Assembly (NCBI RefSeq): GCF_023072595.1
Contig: NZ_JALLGK010000001.1
Location: 620,001 to 684,000 of the forward strand
Direction of reading: 5' to 3'
From: Streptomyces sp. XM4193
GTDB taxonomy: Bacteria; Actinomycetota; Actinomycetes; Streptomycetales; Streptomycetaceae
Length of the DNA stretch: 64,000 bases
Every line of letters starts with the position of its first letter. The first letter of the stretch is position 1. The position numbers and the translations under genes were made by a program. Under the pieces are notes generated by a model that saw only the letters and a program-made list of their open reading frames with translations, did not search any database and was not told the origin of the DNA. This document shows positions 17,479 through 25,538 of this stretch, one piece after another.

Positions 17479-17790
17479 GTGGCCGCCACCCCGCTCACCG
17501 ATGTCGAGATCACCAACGCCCTTGCGGAGCTGCCCGGTTGGTCCTTCGAGGACAACGCCCTGACGGCAGGGTTCAAGGCGGACCGCACCCTGCTGCCGCA
17601 GCTCTACGTCGCCGTGGCGGCGGCGGAGGACGACGCCGACCACCACGCCCGCGTGACGATCCTCTACGGCACGATCTCCTTCGCGCTCAACACCCACGAC
17701 GCGGGCGACGTCGTCACCGCGAAGGACACCGCGATGGCGGCGCGGATCTCCGCGATCGCCGCCGACCACCAGGCGCGGCCGGTCGGCTGA
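17479..17790 (+). CDS. 4a-hydroxytetrahydrobiopterin dehydratase homologue
   Basis: A 103-residue small alpha/beta protein of the pterin-4a-carbinolamine dehydratase family. The PGWSFEDNALTAGF strand pair is followed by DADHHARVTILYGTISFALNTHDAGD. The HH pair is the conserved catalytic/binding centre, and THDAG is family-typical. It would dehydrate 4a-hydroxytetrahydrobiopterin after an aromatic amino-acid hydroxylase, but none is in this window, so the partner is unknown. GTG at 17479 is preceded by GAGGAG with about 6-nt spacing. It appears monocistronic and convergent with the acetyltransferase gene 42 bp away. Confidence 0.85.
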   Translation: MAATPLTDVEITNALAELPGWSFEDNALTAGFKADRTLLPQLYVAVAAAEDDADHHARVTILYGTISFALNTHDAGDVVTAKDTAMAARISAIAADHQARPVG

Positions 17791-17832
17791 GCACCGCCCG
17801 TCCGTGGACGTCGTGCGGCCGCCCGGGCGGTC

Positions 17833-18399
17833 TCACCAGACGTCGCCGGAGCGCCAGTCGCAGACCAACTCGCCCGTGCGGTCCAGGGGTTGGCCCTCCA
17901 CCGGGAAGACGTGGATGAACTCCGCGTCGTCGGGGGTGGGCACGATGCCGTCCGGGGTGAAGGCGGCTGCGGTGCCCTGCCAGGGCAGCCAACCGCGGGC
18001 GCGGTAGAGCGGCGCGCCGGCGTCGGTGGCGCCGAGCGCGCCGAGGTCGTACGCGGCGGTGATGATCCGTTCGATCTCGGCCATCAACATGCCGCCGATT
18101 CCGCGGCGTTGGTACTGCCGGTGCACGCCGACCCCCTCGACGTAGCCGGTACGCAGCGGTCTGCCGCCGTGCAGCAGCCGCCGCTGGACCACGGCCGCGT
18201 GGCCGACGGTCTCGGCGCCGTCGTGGACCAGGACGTGCATCCCGCCCAGCGCGTGCTCCCAGTCGTGCGCGGAGAACTCCTCGTCGAAGGTCGAGGCCAC
18301 CATGGCGTGTGCGGCGGCGAGTTCGTCGCCCGAGACCTCGGAGGTGTGCGCGGTGCGGAGCGTCAGCGCGTCGGGACCGTTCACGGTGCTTGGCTGCAT
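17833..18399 (-). CDS. aminoglycoside 2'-N-acetyltransferase-like GNAT protein
   Basis: A 188-residue GNAT-fold acetyltransferase that closely follows the AAC(2')-I pattern known from mycobacteria. Matching segments are DWEHALGGMHVLVHDGA, HAAVVQRRLLHGG, LRTGYVEGVGVHRQYQRRGIGG (acetyl-CoA site with RRGIGG), YDLGALGATDAGAPLYRARGWLPWQG, and the end ELVCDWRSGDVW. In mycobacteria this enzyme acetylates the 2' amine of aminoglycosides, though a housekeeping role has been argued. No antibiotic genes are near, so intrinsic resistance or a metabolic substrate is possible. On the minus strand TACCGT lies 6 nt before the ATG, indicating a leaderless transcript. Confidence 0.85.
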   Translation of the reverse strand: MQPSTVNGPDALTLRTAHTSEVSGDELAAAHAMVASTFDEEFSAHDWEHALGGMHVLVHDGAETVGHAAVVQRRLLHGGRPLRTGYVEGVGVHRQYQRRGIGGMLMAEIERIITAAYDLGALGATDAGAPLYRARGWLPWQGTAAAFTPDGIVPTPDDAEFIHVFPVEGQPLDRTGELVCDWRSGDVW

Positions 18400-18740
18400 G
18401 GCGAGACGGTAGCAACGCCGGGACGCCGGGCGGGTGCGTGGCGCGGCCGTTACACTGAGCGTTCGCCCGGACCCGGAACGCCCCGGACCGGGCGCTGTGG
18501 CCAGGGCGTTCGAGGAGGTGGGACCGATCCGCACCAGCGCGGCACACCGGGCGCCCTCCCTCGGCGACGGAAGCGACCGGCACGGCCGGCGGGACGCGCG
18601 GAACCGGTAGTACGCCGCCCGGCAGCGGCCGTTGCCGCAGCTGCGCTCGCGTCCGACCCGCCGACTGCGGCGCTTCCGCCGCACGGCGATCTGCGACCGA
18701 CCGGGTCCGCGCCCTTCGAACTTCCTCGAAAGGCCCGATC
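18400..18740. other. divergent promoter region with long leader for the methyltransferase
   Basis: The left edge holds a minus-strand -10 (TACCGT, 18406-18411) for the acetyltransferase. On the plus strand TACACT at 18451-18456 is a good -10 match and would give a leader of ~280 nt. That leader contains GAGGAGG at 18512-18518 without a well-spaced ATG. A 31-codon GTG frame (18518-18610) is possible but unsupported. No other gene is seen. Confidence 0.5.
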
Positions 18741-19664
18741 TTGACCTTCCACGACCCCCGAGCACCGCACTCCGACGCACCGCACTCCCCGCAACCACTC
18801 GGCCCGCAACCACTCGCCCCCGGCGCGCCTCCTCCGCCGCAGGCCCTCGTCGAGCGGCTGAGGGCCGCGGGTTGCGTCTTCGCCGAGGAGGAGGCGCGGC
18901 TGCTGCACGGCACCGCGCGCACCGCGGAGGAGCTGGACGCGATGGCGGCCCGCAGGGCGTCCGGGCTGCCGCTCGAACACGTCCTGGGCCGAGCCGAGTT
19001 CGCGGGGCTGCGGATCGCCGTGGAGGCCGGGGTCTTCGTGCCGCGCCGCCGCACCGAGTTCCTGGTCGAACTGGCCGAGGCCCACGGGCGGCCCGGCGCC
19101 GTCGTGCTCGATCTGTGCTGCGGCACCGGCGCGCTGGGCGCCGCGCTCGCCGCCCGGCTGGGCCGGGTGGAGCTGCACGCCGCCGACCTCGACCCGGCCG
19201 CCGTGCGGTGCGCCCGGCGCAACCTCGCCCCCTTCGGCGGCCGGGTGTACGAGGGCGACCTCTACGACCCGCTGCCCCGCTCGCTCGGCGGGCGCGTCGA
19301 ACTGCTCCCGGCCAACGCGCCGTACGTGCCCACCGACGACCTCGGGCTGCTGCCGTCCGAGGCGCGCGACCACGAACCCCGCACTGCGCTGGACGGCGGC
19401 GCGGACGGCCTGGACGTGCAGCGTCGGGTCGTCGCGGACGCCGTGCACTGGCTGGCCCCCGGCGGTCTGCTGCTGGTGGAGACCAGCGACCGCCAGGCCG
19501 AGCAGACGGTGGCGGCCTGTGCGCGGCACGGACTGCTGCCGTGGGTGAGCCGCTGCGAGGAGCGCGCGGCGACGGTCGTGCTGGCCCGTCGACCACCCGC
19601 CGCGGCCACCGGCGGCACCCCCGACGCCGACCCCACTCGGACGCCCGGCCATCCCGACGCCTGA
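18741..19664 (+). CDS. PrmC-like putative protein N5-glutamine methyltransferase
   Basis: A 307-residue SAM-dependent methyltransferase. After a Pro-rich N-terminus (1-35) and a helical domain comes the substrate-domain motif VPRRRTEFLVE, then VLDLCCGTGALGAALAA as SAM motif I and ADLDPAAVRCARRN. PANAPYVP stands where PrmC/HemK enzymes have NPPY. The NAPY variant marks a separate actinobacterial subfamily, so the target may not be release factor. The start is TTG at 18741 with GAAAGG 7 nt upstream. The gene ends within a 34-bp tandem duplication. Confidence 0.82.
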   Translation: MTFHDPRAPHSDAPHSPQPLGPQPLAPGAPPPPQALVERLRAAGCVFAEEEARLLHGTARTAEELDAMAARRASGLPLEHVLGRAEFAGLRIAVEAGVFVPRRRTEFLVELAEAHGRPGAVVLDLCCGTGALGAALAARLGRVELHAADLDPAAVRCARRNLAPFGGRVYEGDLYDPLPRSLGGRVELLPANAPYVPTDDLGLLPSEARDHEPRTALDGGADGLDVQRRVVADAVHWLAPGGLLLVETSDRQAEQTVAACARHGLLPWVSRCEERAATVVLARRPPAAATGGTPDADPTRTPGHPDA

Positions 19665-19698
19665 CCCCGCTCGGACGCCGGGCCATCCCGGCGCCTGA
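19631..19698. repeat. 34-bp tandem duplication spanning a stop codon
   Basis: A 34-bp unit at 19631-19664 is repeated at 19665-19698 with about three mismatches. The first copy ends exactly with the methyltransferase TGA. Confidence 0.85.
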
Positions 19699-19805
19699 CC
19701 ACGGGTGCGCCGACGTTCGGAGCCCGGCGCGCGGAGCCCGGCGCGCGGGGCCGAGGCGGGGCTGTCGCGGGGCCGGGCGGGCGCGGTGTCCCGCGGCGGC
19801 CGGGC

Positions 19806-20396
19806 TCAGTCGGCCGGCGGCGCCGGGACGGCGAGGTCGGACAGGACCTGGGCGCCGGGCAGTTGTGCGAGTACGGCGCCCGGCAGGATGAGCTTGCCGC
19901 GGCGCCGACCGCTGCCGACCAGCACGTACGGGGTGTCCGCCACCGCCTCGTCGATCAGCAGCGGCCAGCCGTCCGGCAGCCCGATCGGGGTGATCCCGCC
20001 GTACTCCATCCCGGTCTCGGCGACGGCCAGTTCCACGGGTGCGAAGGACGCCTTCCGCGCGCCGAGGTGGCGGCGCACTGCACGGTTGACGTCCAGCCTG
20101 GTGGTGGCGAGGACGACACCGGCGGCGAGGGCGGTGCGTCCGCCGCGCTTGGCCGCGACCACCACGCAGTTCGCCGAGACCTCGGCCGGTACGTCGTACG
20201 CCGCGCAGAAGGCGGCCGTGTCGGCCCGTTCCGGATCGGTGTCGACGAGCCGGACGGACCGCACCGGCGCCCCGGGCTCCGCGTCCGCCCAGGCCCGGAG
20301 GGCGGCGGCCACGGGCGGGGCGAGCAACTCGGGGCGTTCGACCGCGGTCCACGCCTCGTCGAAGCGGCCGAAGGGGAGTTCTGCCGATGTACTCAT
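19806..20396 (-). CDS. YbaK/EbsC-family aminoacyl-tRNA deacylase
   Basis: A 196-residue protein of the YbaK/ProX superfamily, which hydrolyses mischarged aminoacyl-tRNAs (for example Cys- or Ala-tRNA-Pro). The core includes CVVVAAKRGGRTALAAGVVLATTRLDVN, the conserved lysine in GARKASFAP, and GMEYGGITPIGLP with the GG-I-x-P loop. A YbaK-specific or ProXp-like preference cannot be decided by eye. The ATG at 20396 is preceded on the minus strand by TAACTT 7 nt upstream, again leaderless geometry. Confidence 0.85.
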   Translation of the reverse strand: MSTSAELPFGRFDEAWTAVERPELLAPPVAAALRAWADAEPGAPVRSVRLVDTDPERADTAAFCAAYDVPAEVSANCVVVAAKRGGRTALAAGVVLATTRLDVNRAVRRHLGARKASFAPVELAVAETGMEYGGITPIGLPDGWPLLIDEAVADTPYVLVGSGRRRGKLILPGAVLAQLPGAQVLSDLAVPAPPAD

Positions 20397-20449
20397 GGGG
20401 CCCAAGTTACGCGCCGTCGCCGGTGCCGCCGCCCATGCGGGAGGAGGTG

Positions 20450-21424
20450 TCAGGAGCCCTCGTTGAGGCGGAAGAGGGCCCGCGGCAGGTCGGCGGAGAC
20501 GGTACCGGCGAAGTCGAGGAGGACGGCGCCGTACACCGGTCGGTCGCCGCGGTCGTACTCGGCGTTGAGCCGCTCCTCCAGACGGGGGTTGAGCGCTTCG
20601 GCGTAGCCGCGCGGGGAGGGGAGCAGCTCGCCGCCGGTGGTGCTGACGTAGTTGACCGCGAGCCGGTCGGTGTCGCCGGCCTCGGCCGCGGAGGCGTCCA
20701 GATGCCGCTCGACGGCCTGCCATTTCTCCTCGGTCGGCAGCTCCCACTCGTTCTGGACGAAGAGGGAGTCGGAGCTCGGGAAGCGCAGCCCGCCGATGTC
20801 CGGCTGGGTGGTGACCAGCACGATGCGTCCGCGCGCCTCACCGAGCGTGGGCAGTGAGTCGGACTCGCGGTGCAGCAGCCCGTCGAAGCCCAGCTCCGAC
20901 ATGTACAGATCGTTGAAGATGGCGGCGAACTCCCCGTCGGAGGCGTCCGAGTGCTCCTTCTGCACGGCGAGCACCAGCGTCTCGCCGGTGTTGGCGGACA
21001 GGAAGTCGCGGCACTCGTTGAGCACGTCCTGGAAGTTCTTGCGCTGGTAGATCACCCCGTGGTGGATCGCGAACGCGCCGTCGACCGGGCGGCAGCGCAC
21101 GTCCAGGTAGCGCACTCCGGCGTTCAACAGCTCGGGCAGCGCCAGGTCCTGGCACTTGGCGGTGTCGAACGGCCCGCCCACCAGCGCGCAGGCGTTGTGC
21201 GCGCCCGGCATGGTGATGTCGTCCAGGGAGAGGTCCGCGGAGAGCTCGCCCATCCAACCGCTGGAGCGCCAGGCGGCGGAGTCCGCGGCGCGTCCGGTGC
21301 GCGGTGCGGGCGCCGCACCCGCCGCGGCGATGCCGGCGGCGCCGAGCCCGATGCCCAGCGCTCCGGCGGCGGCCCCGCGCAGAAAGCCGCGGCGGTCGAG
21401 GGAACGGGTGCGCAGGTGGGACAT
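20450..21424 (-). CDS. Tat-exported PI-specific phospholipase C-like protein
   Basis: 324 residues with a twin-arginine signal peptide (SLDRRGFLRGAAAGALG, residues ~8-24, followed by an Ala-rich hydrophobic stretch). The mature part has the PI-PLC X-domain pattern: ITMPGAHNACAL with the first catalytic His, RYLDVRCRPVDGAFAIHHG with the second His, and LVLAVQKEHSD. Such secreted enzymes cleave phosphatidylinositol without metal. Folding before export fits a Tat substrate. GGAGG is 6 nt upstream of the ATG at 21424. It is 53 bp from the YbaK gene on the same strand. Confidence 0.88.
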   Translation of the reverse strand: MSHLRTRSLDRRGFLRGAAAGALGIGLGAAGIAAAGAAPAPRTGRAADSAAWRSSGWMGELSADLSLDDITMPGAHNACALVGGPFDTAKCQDLALPELLNAGVRYLDVRCRPVDGAFAIHHGVIYQRKNFQDVLNECRDFLSANTGETLVLAVQKEHSDASDGEFAAIFNDLYMSELGFDGLLHRESDSLPTLGEARGRIVLVTTQPDIGGLRFPSSDSLFVQNEWELPTEEKWQAVERHLDASAAEAGDTDRLAVNYVSTTGGELLPSPRGYAEALNPRLEERLNAEYDRGDRPVYGAVLLDFAGTVSADLPRALFRLNEGS

Positions 21425-21749
21425 GCGAGCCTCCGGAGTGTGGGGGTGGGGGTGTGCTCCGGGCCAGAAGCTAGCGCAAGCCATTCCATTGGTATAGACA
21501 TTGCGCGCAGAACCTGGCCGCCGTTCCGTGAACTCTCGGCCAACTCCCGTGCAGCCACCACCTGTTGGGCGCCCGTGTGCGGGGACGGGAGGTGTGCGGG
21601 ACGCGGCACGAGGGCGCGCCCGGCGGCGACGGAGCGCGTGCGGCCGGCCGAGCCTCCCGTGCCCGGCGGCGTCCTACTGGAGGCGGAGGCGGCAGCGTGG
21701 CACCCGGGAGGGACGCGCGCCGCCCCGGCTGCTTCGTACTGTTCGGCGT

Positions 21750-23147
21750 ATGGACGACACGATCAGGGCCAAGCCCTCAGGAGGCCGCAGGTTCGGACCC
21801 CGAGCCGGGCGGCGTGCGGTGCGGGACGCGTGGCGGACGTTCCGCGAGGACATGACGCGCGGCGCCTTCACCGTGCGACCGCTGCGCACCGCGTCCGAGG
21901 ACGCCCTCTGGCTGCGGCACGTTCCGGCACCGCTGCGCACCGTCGCCGCACACTGGCGCCAGGGCCTGGTGCTGCTCGCCGCACTTCTGGTGCTGGTCTG
22001 GTACCTCGGCCCGCGCCCCCTGGAGGCGGACACCATCCTGTCGGCGCTGCTGGTCGCGCTGCCGGTGGCGATGCTGGCGCTGCGGCCGGTCGGCGCGTAC
22101 TGGCTGTCGCTCGCCGGGCTGGTGCTGGCGCCCACGGTCCACCCGCAGCTGGGTGCGGACTTCCCGCACAACAGCCCGGTGCTCGCGGCCCATCTGACCG
22201 TGCTGCTCTGCGTGGCGTGGCGGGCGCACAAGCGGACGGTCGTGCTGCTGTGGATGCTGACCTCGGCGGTCGCGGGGCTGGTGAGCATCAACTTCGTGCG
22301 GTCCGGCCCGGACATGACCTCCGAGCCCGGTGAGATGGCGTTCCTGTACGGCGCCGCGCTGCTGGTGCTGCTCTTCGTACGGGCCTGGCGCGGGTCCCAG
22401 CTGCGGATCGCGGAGCAGTCGGCGGAGGTGCGCGAGGAGCGTTCGCTCCGCACCCGGCTGGAGGAACGCGCCGTGATCGCACGGGAGTTGCACGACGTCG
22501 TCGCCCACCACATGTCGGTCGTCGCGATCCAGGCCGAGGCCGCGCCCTACCGGGTGCAGGACCCGCCCGAGGAGCTGGTGAAGGCGCTGGCCACCATCCG
22601 GGAGAACGCCGTCACCGCGCTCGCCGAACTCCGTCGCGTCCTCGGGGTCGTACGGTCCGACCAGCCGGCCGTGCCGGAGGCCCCGCAGCCCACCCTCGCC
22701 GACCTCGACGCACTGGTCGCCAACGTACGGGCCTCCGGGCGGGACGCGGAGCTGGTGATCACCGGCTCGGCACGACCGCTGCCGCCCGGCGTCGAGCTCT
22801 CCGCCTACCGGATCGTCCAGGAGTCGCTCAGCAACGCGCTGCGGTACGCGCCCGGCGCCGCCGTGCGCGTCGAACTCGCCCATGTGCTGGGCGGGTTGGG
22901 CATCCGGGTCGCGAGCGGACCACCGACCGGACCGGTCACCGAACCCTCGCGCGGCGCGGGCCAGGGCATCCGCGGGATGAAGGAGCGCGCCGCGCTGCTC
23001 GGCGGCGAACTCACCGCCGGCGCCCGGGAGGACGGCGGCTGGGACGTCGAGGCGTATCTGCCGGCCGAATCGCGGGCCGGGGGCGGCGAATCCGTCGAAC
23101 GAGCCGCCGGCGACAGCACCGCGACCGGTTCGGAGGCACGCGCATGA
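21750..23147 (+). CDS. NarL/DesK-type sensor histidine kinase
   Basis: A 465-residue membrane sensor. Residues ~70-215 form five or six transmembrane helices with little extracytoplasmic loop. A coiled coil (~218-240) leads to the HisKA_3 box ERAVIARELHDVVAHHMSVVA with phospho-acceptor His248. The HATPase region includes AYRIVQESLSNALRYAPGA (N box) and GQGIRGMKERAALLGG (G box). The small integral sensor domain suggests it detects something in the membrane. It overlaps the response-regulator gene by 4 nt. The ATG at 21750 is selected because TACTGT (21737-21742) lies 7 nt upstream and no Shine-Dalgarno is seen. Confidence 0.9.
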   Translation: MDDTIRAKPSGGRRFGPRAGRRAVRDAWRTFREDMTRGAFTVRPLRTASEDALWLRHVPAPLRTVAAHWRQGLVLLAALLVLVWYLGPRPLEADTILSALLVALPVAMLALRPVGAYWLSLAGLVLAPTVHPQLGADFPHNSPVLAAHLTVLLCVAWRAHKRTVVLLWMLTSAVAGLVSINFVRSGPDMTSEPGEMAFLYGAALLVLLFVRAWRGSQLRIAEQSAEVREERSLRTRLEERAVIARELHDVVAHHMSVVAIQAEAAPYRVQDPPEELVKALATIRENAVTALAELRRVLGVVRSDQPAVPEAPQPTLADLDALVANVRASGRDAELVITGSARPLPPGVELSAYRIVQESLSNALRYAPGAAVRVELAHVLGGLGIRVASGPPTGPVTEPSRGAGQGIRGMKERAALLGGELTAGAREDGGWDVEAYLPAESRAGGGESVERAAGDSTATGSEARA

Positions 23148-23860
23148 GCGGCGACAGCGGGGCGACCCCCGTCCACGGGCGTCCGATCCGGGTGCTCATC
23201 GCGGACGACCAGATGCTGGTGCGGGAGGGCTTCTCCGTACTGCTGGGCGCACAGCCCGACATGGAGGTGGTGGGCGAGGCGGTCAACGGGCGCGAAGCCG
23301 TGCGCAAAGTCGCCGAACTCGCCCCGGACGTCGTCCTGATGGACATCCGGATGCCCGAACTCAACGGGCTGGAGGCCACCTCCGAGCTGGCCGCTTCCGG
23401 CGCCGCCGCGAGGGTGCTGATCCTGACCACCTACGACCTGGACGAGTACGTCTACCAGGCGCTGCGGGCGGGCGCCTCCGGCTTCCTCCTCAAGGACTCC
23501 AGCGCCCGCCAACTCGCCGACGGCGTACGGGTGGTGGCCTCCGGAGAGGCGCTGCTCGCGCCCACCGTGACGAGGCGGCTGATCGCCGAGTTCTCCCGGC
23601 TCTCGGACCTGCCGAGCGGGCCGGCGGGTCCGCGCGGCCCGCTGCGGGCACGTCTCGCGGAGCTGACCGAGCGGGAGACCGAGGTGCTCGCACTGGTCGC
23701 CCAGGGCCTGTCGAACTGCGAGATCGCCGAGCACCTGTTCCTCGCCGAGTCGACGGTCAAGACCCATATGAGCCGCATCCTCGACAAGCTCCGGCTGCGC
23801 GACCGCACCCAGGCGGCGGTGTACGCGTACGAGACCGGCCTGGTCGCGCCGCCGGGCTGA
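23144..23860 (+). CDS. NarL/LuxR-family response regulator
   Basis: A 238-residue regulator. The receiver domain has IRVLIADDQMLVREGF (acidic pocket), DVVLMDIRMPELNG with the phosphorylated Asp, a conserved Thr in LILTTYDLDEYV, and the Lys in GFLLKDSS. The C-terminal LuxR helix-turn-helix is LTERETEVLALVAQGLSNCEIAEHLFLAESTVKTHMSRIL. It forms an ATGA-overlap operon with the sensor kinase upstream. Its target promoter is not evident. Transcription ends at the hairpin 23997-24035. Confidence 0.92.
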   Translation: MSGDSGATPVHGRPIRVLIADDQMLVREGFSVLLGAQPDMEVVGEAVNGREAVRKVAELAPDVVLMDIRMPELNGLEATSELAASGAAARVLILTTYDLDEYVYQALRAGASGFLLKDSSARQLADGVRVVASGEALLAPTVTRRLIAEFSRLSDLPSGPAGPRGPLRARLAELTERETEVLALVAQGLSNCEIAEHLFLAESTVKTHMSRILDKLRLRDRTQAAVYAYETGLVAPPG

Positions 23861-23944
23861 CGCCGCGCCGCCGGGCCGACCGCCCCGGGCGCGGGGCCGG
23901 CCCGTCCTCGGCCCTTCGCGCAACCGGCGGCCCGTACACGACGG

Positions 23945-23998
23945 CGGCCCGTCCCACGATGGCGGCCCGTCCCACGATGGCGGCCCTTCCCACGACGG
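23945..23998. repeat. 18-bp unit repeated three times in a 3' flank
   Basis: CGGCCCGTCCCACGATGG occurs at 23945-23962 and 23963-23980, with a third copy carrying two changes at 23981-23998. It lies 85 bp downstream of the response-regulator stop and runs into the terminator hairpin. Confidence 0.88.
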
Positions 23999-24035
23999 AG
24001 GGCCGCTTCCCGCGGCGTACGGGGAGCGGCCCTCC
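23997..24035. terminator. bidirectional terminator between response regulator and purA
   Basis: GGAGGGCCGCTTCCCG (23997-24012) pairs with CGGGGAGCGGCCCTCC (24020-24035). The stem is 16 bp with one G-U pair and a 7-nt loop. It sits between convergent genes and probably serves both. Confidence 0.88.
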
Positions 24036-24088
24036 GGATGCGGTCGCGTGCCACTCGCGCGGCGGCGGCGGGACGGGACGGCGGCGGG

Positions 24089-25375
24089 TCAGTCCAGGAA
24101 GGAGTTGATCTGGATCGTCTCGTCCCGGCCGGGGCCCACGCCGATCGCAGAGATCGGCGCGCCGGACATCTCCTCCAGCGCCTTCACGTAGCCCTGCGCG
24201 TTCTTCGGCAGCTCGGCGAAGGTCTTCGCCTTGGTGATGTCCTCCGACCAGCCCGGCAGGTACTCGTAGACCGGCTTGGCGTGGTGGAAGTCGGTCTGGC
24301 TGTACGGCAGTTCGGTCACCCGCCGACCGTCGATCTCGTACGCGACGCAGACCGGGATCTGCTCCCAGCCGGTGAGCACGTCGAGCTTGGTGAGGAAGAA
24401 GTCGGTCAGTCCGTTGACCCGGGTCGCGTAGCGCGCGATCACCGCGTCGAACCAGCCGCAGCGGCGGTCGCGCCCGGTGGTGACGCCCTTCTCGCCGCCG
24501 ATCGTCCGCAGCGCCTCGCCGTCCGCGTCGAACAGCTCGGTGGGGAACGGTCCGGCGCCGACGCGCGTGGTGTACGCCTTCAGGATGCCGATGACCCGGT
24601 TGATCTTCGTCGGTCCCACTCCCGCACCGGTGCAGGCGCCGCCCGCGGTCGGGTTGGAGGAGGTGACGAAGGGGTACGTGCCGTGGTCGACGTCCAGCAG
24701 CGTGCCCTGGCCGCCCTCGAAGAGGACGACCCGGCCCTCGTCGATGGCGTTGTTGAGGACGAGCGTGGTGTCGCAGACGTAGCCGCTGAGCCGGTCCGCG
24801 TAACCGAGCAGCTCCTCGACGACCTGCTCGGGCTTGATCGCCCGGCGGTTGTAGAGCTTGGCGAGCAGCTGGTTCTTGACGTCCAGCGCGGCCTCGACCT
24901 TCTGCAGAAGGATCGATTCGTCGAAGAGGTCCTGGACACGGATGCCGACACGGTTGATCTTGTCCGCGTACGTCGGTCCGATGCCCCGGCCGGTGGTGCC
25001 GATCTTCCGCTTCCCCAGGAAGCGCTCGGTGACCTTGTCGACCTCGGTGTGGTACGGCGTGATCAGGTGGGCGTTGCCGCTCAGCAGCAGCTTGGAGGTG
25101 TCGACGCCGCGCTCGTTGAGGCCGCTCAGCTCGGAGAGCAGCACGGCGGGGTCGACGACGACTCCGTTGCCGATGACCGGGGTGCAGGTCGGCGAGAGGA
25201 TGCCGGAGGGCAGCAGGTGCAGGGCGTACTTCTGGTCGCCGACAACGACGGTGTGCCCCGCGTTGTTGCCGCCCTGGAAGCGCACGACGTAGTCGACGGA
25301 CCCGCCGAGCAGATCGGTCGCCTTCCCCTTGCCTTCGTCACCCCACTGAGCACCGAGCAGCACAAGTGCGGGCAC
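24089..25375 (-). CDS. purA: adenylosuccinate synthetase
   Basis: A 428-residue GTP-dependent enzyme joining IMP and aspartate to adenylosuccinate, the first committed step to AMP. Visible motifs are [16 protein letters not shown] (P-loop-like IMP/GTP site, residues ~6-20), [48 protein letters not shown], and [13 protein letters not shown]. The start is GTG at 25373-25375, with AAGGGG about 9 nt upstream. It is divergent from the DAGK-like gene, with a hairpin in the shared upstream region. The other pur genes lie 8-30 kb to the right. Confidence 0.96.
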   Translation of the reverse strand: MPALVLLGAQWGDEGKGKATDLLGGSVDYVVRFQGGNNAGHTVVVGDQKYALHLLPSGILSPTCTPVIGNGVVVDPAVLLSELSGLNERGVDTSKLLLSGNAHLITPYHTEVDKVTERFLGKRKIGTTGRGIGPTYADKINRVGIRVQDLFDESILLQKVEAALDVKNQLLAKLYNRRAIKPEQVVEELLGYADRLSGYVCDTTLVLNNAIDEGRVVLFEGGQGTLLDVDHGTYPFVTSSNPTAGGACTGAGVGPTKINRVIGILKAYTTRVGAGPFPTELFDADGEALRTIGGEKGVTTGRDRRCGWFDAVIARYATRVNGLTDFFLTKLDVLTGWEQIPVCVAYEIDGRRVTELPYSQTDFHHAKPVYEYLPGWSEDITKAKTFAELPKNAQGYVKALEEMSGAPISAIGVGPGRDETIQINSFLD

Positions 25376-25477
25376 AGGCGTACACCCCTTCCCTGCGGGG
25401 CATGTCCAACGAACGAAAGCGGCGGGTTTCGGTGACCGCCACCTGGAGAGCCGTGAACTGGTGCCCCGGATAGATGA

Positions 25478-25504
25478 AGCCCCTGCGCAATCGCGACAGG
25501 GGCT
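25478..25504. promoter_or_regulatory. hairpin in the purA divergent region
   Basis: AGCCCCTG (25478-25485) and CAGGGGCT (25497-25504) form an 8-bp stem with an 11-nt loop. It lies 103 bp upstream of the purA start and 35 bp upstream of the divergent DAGK-like gene. It could be an operator or a leader structure; nothing else identifies it. Confidence 0.45.
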
Positions 25505-25538
25505 CTTGCACCGAGAGGCTACCTGAGGAAGGACAAAG

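Noticed and set aside
25376..25538. Purine riboswitch upstream of purA
   Set aside because: Only a single 8-bp hairpin is visible. The three-way junction and conserved core of purine riboswitches are absent.
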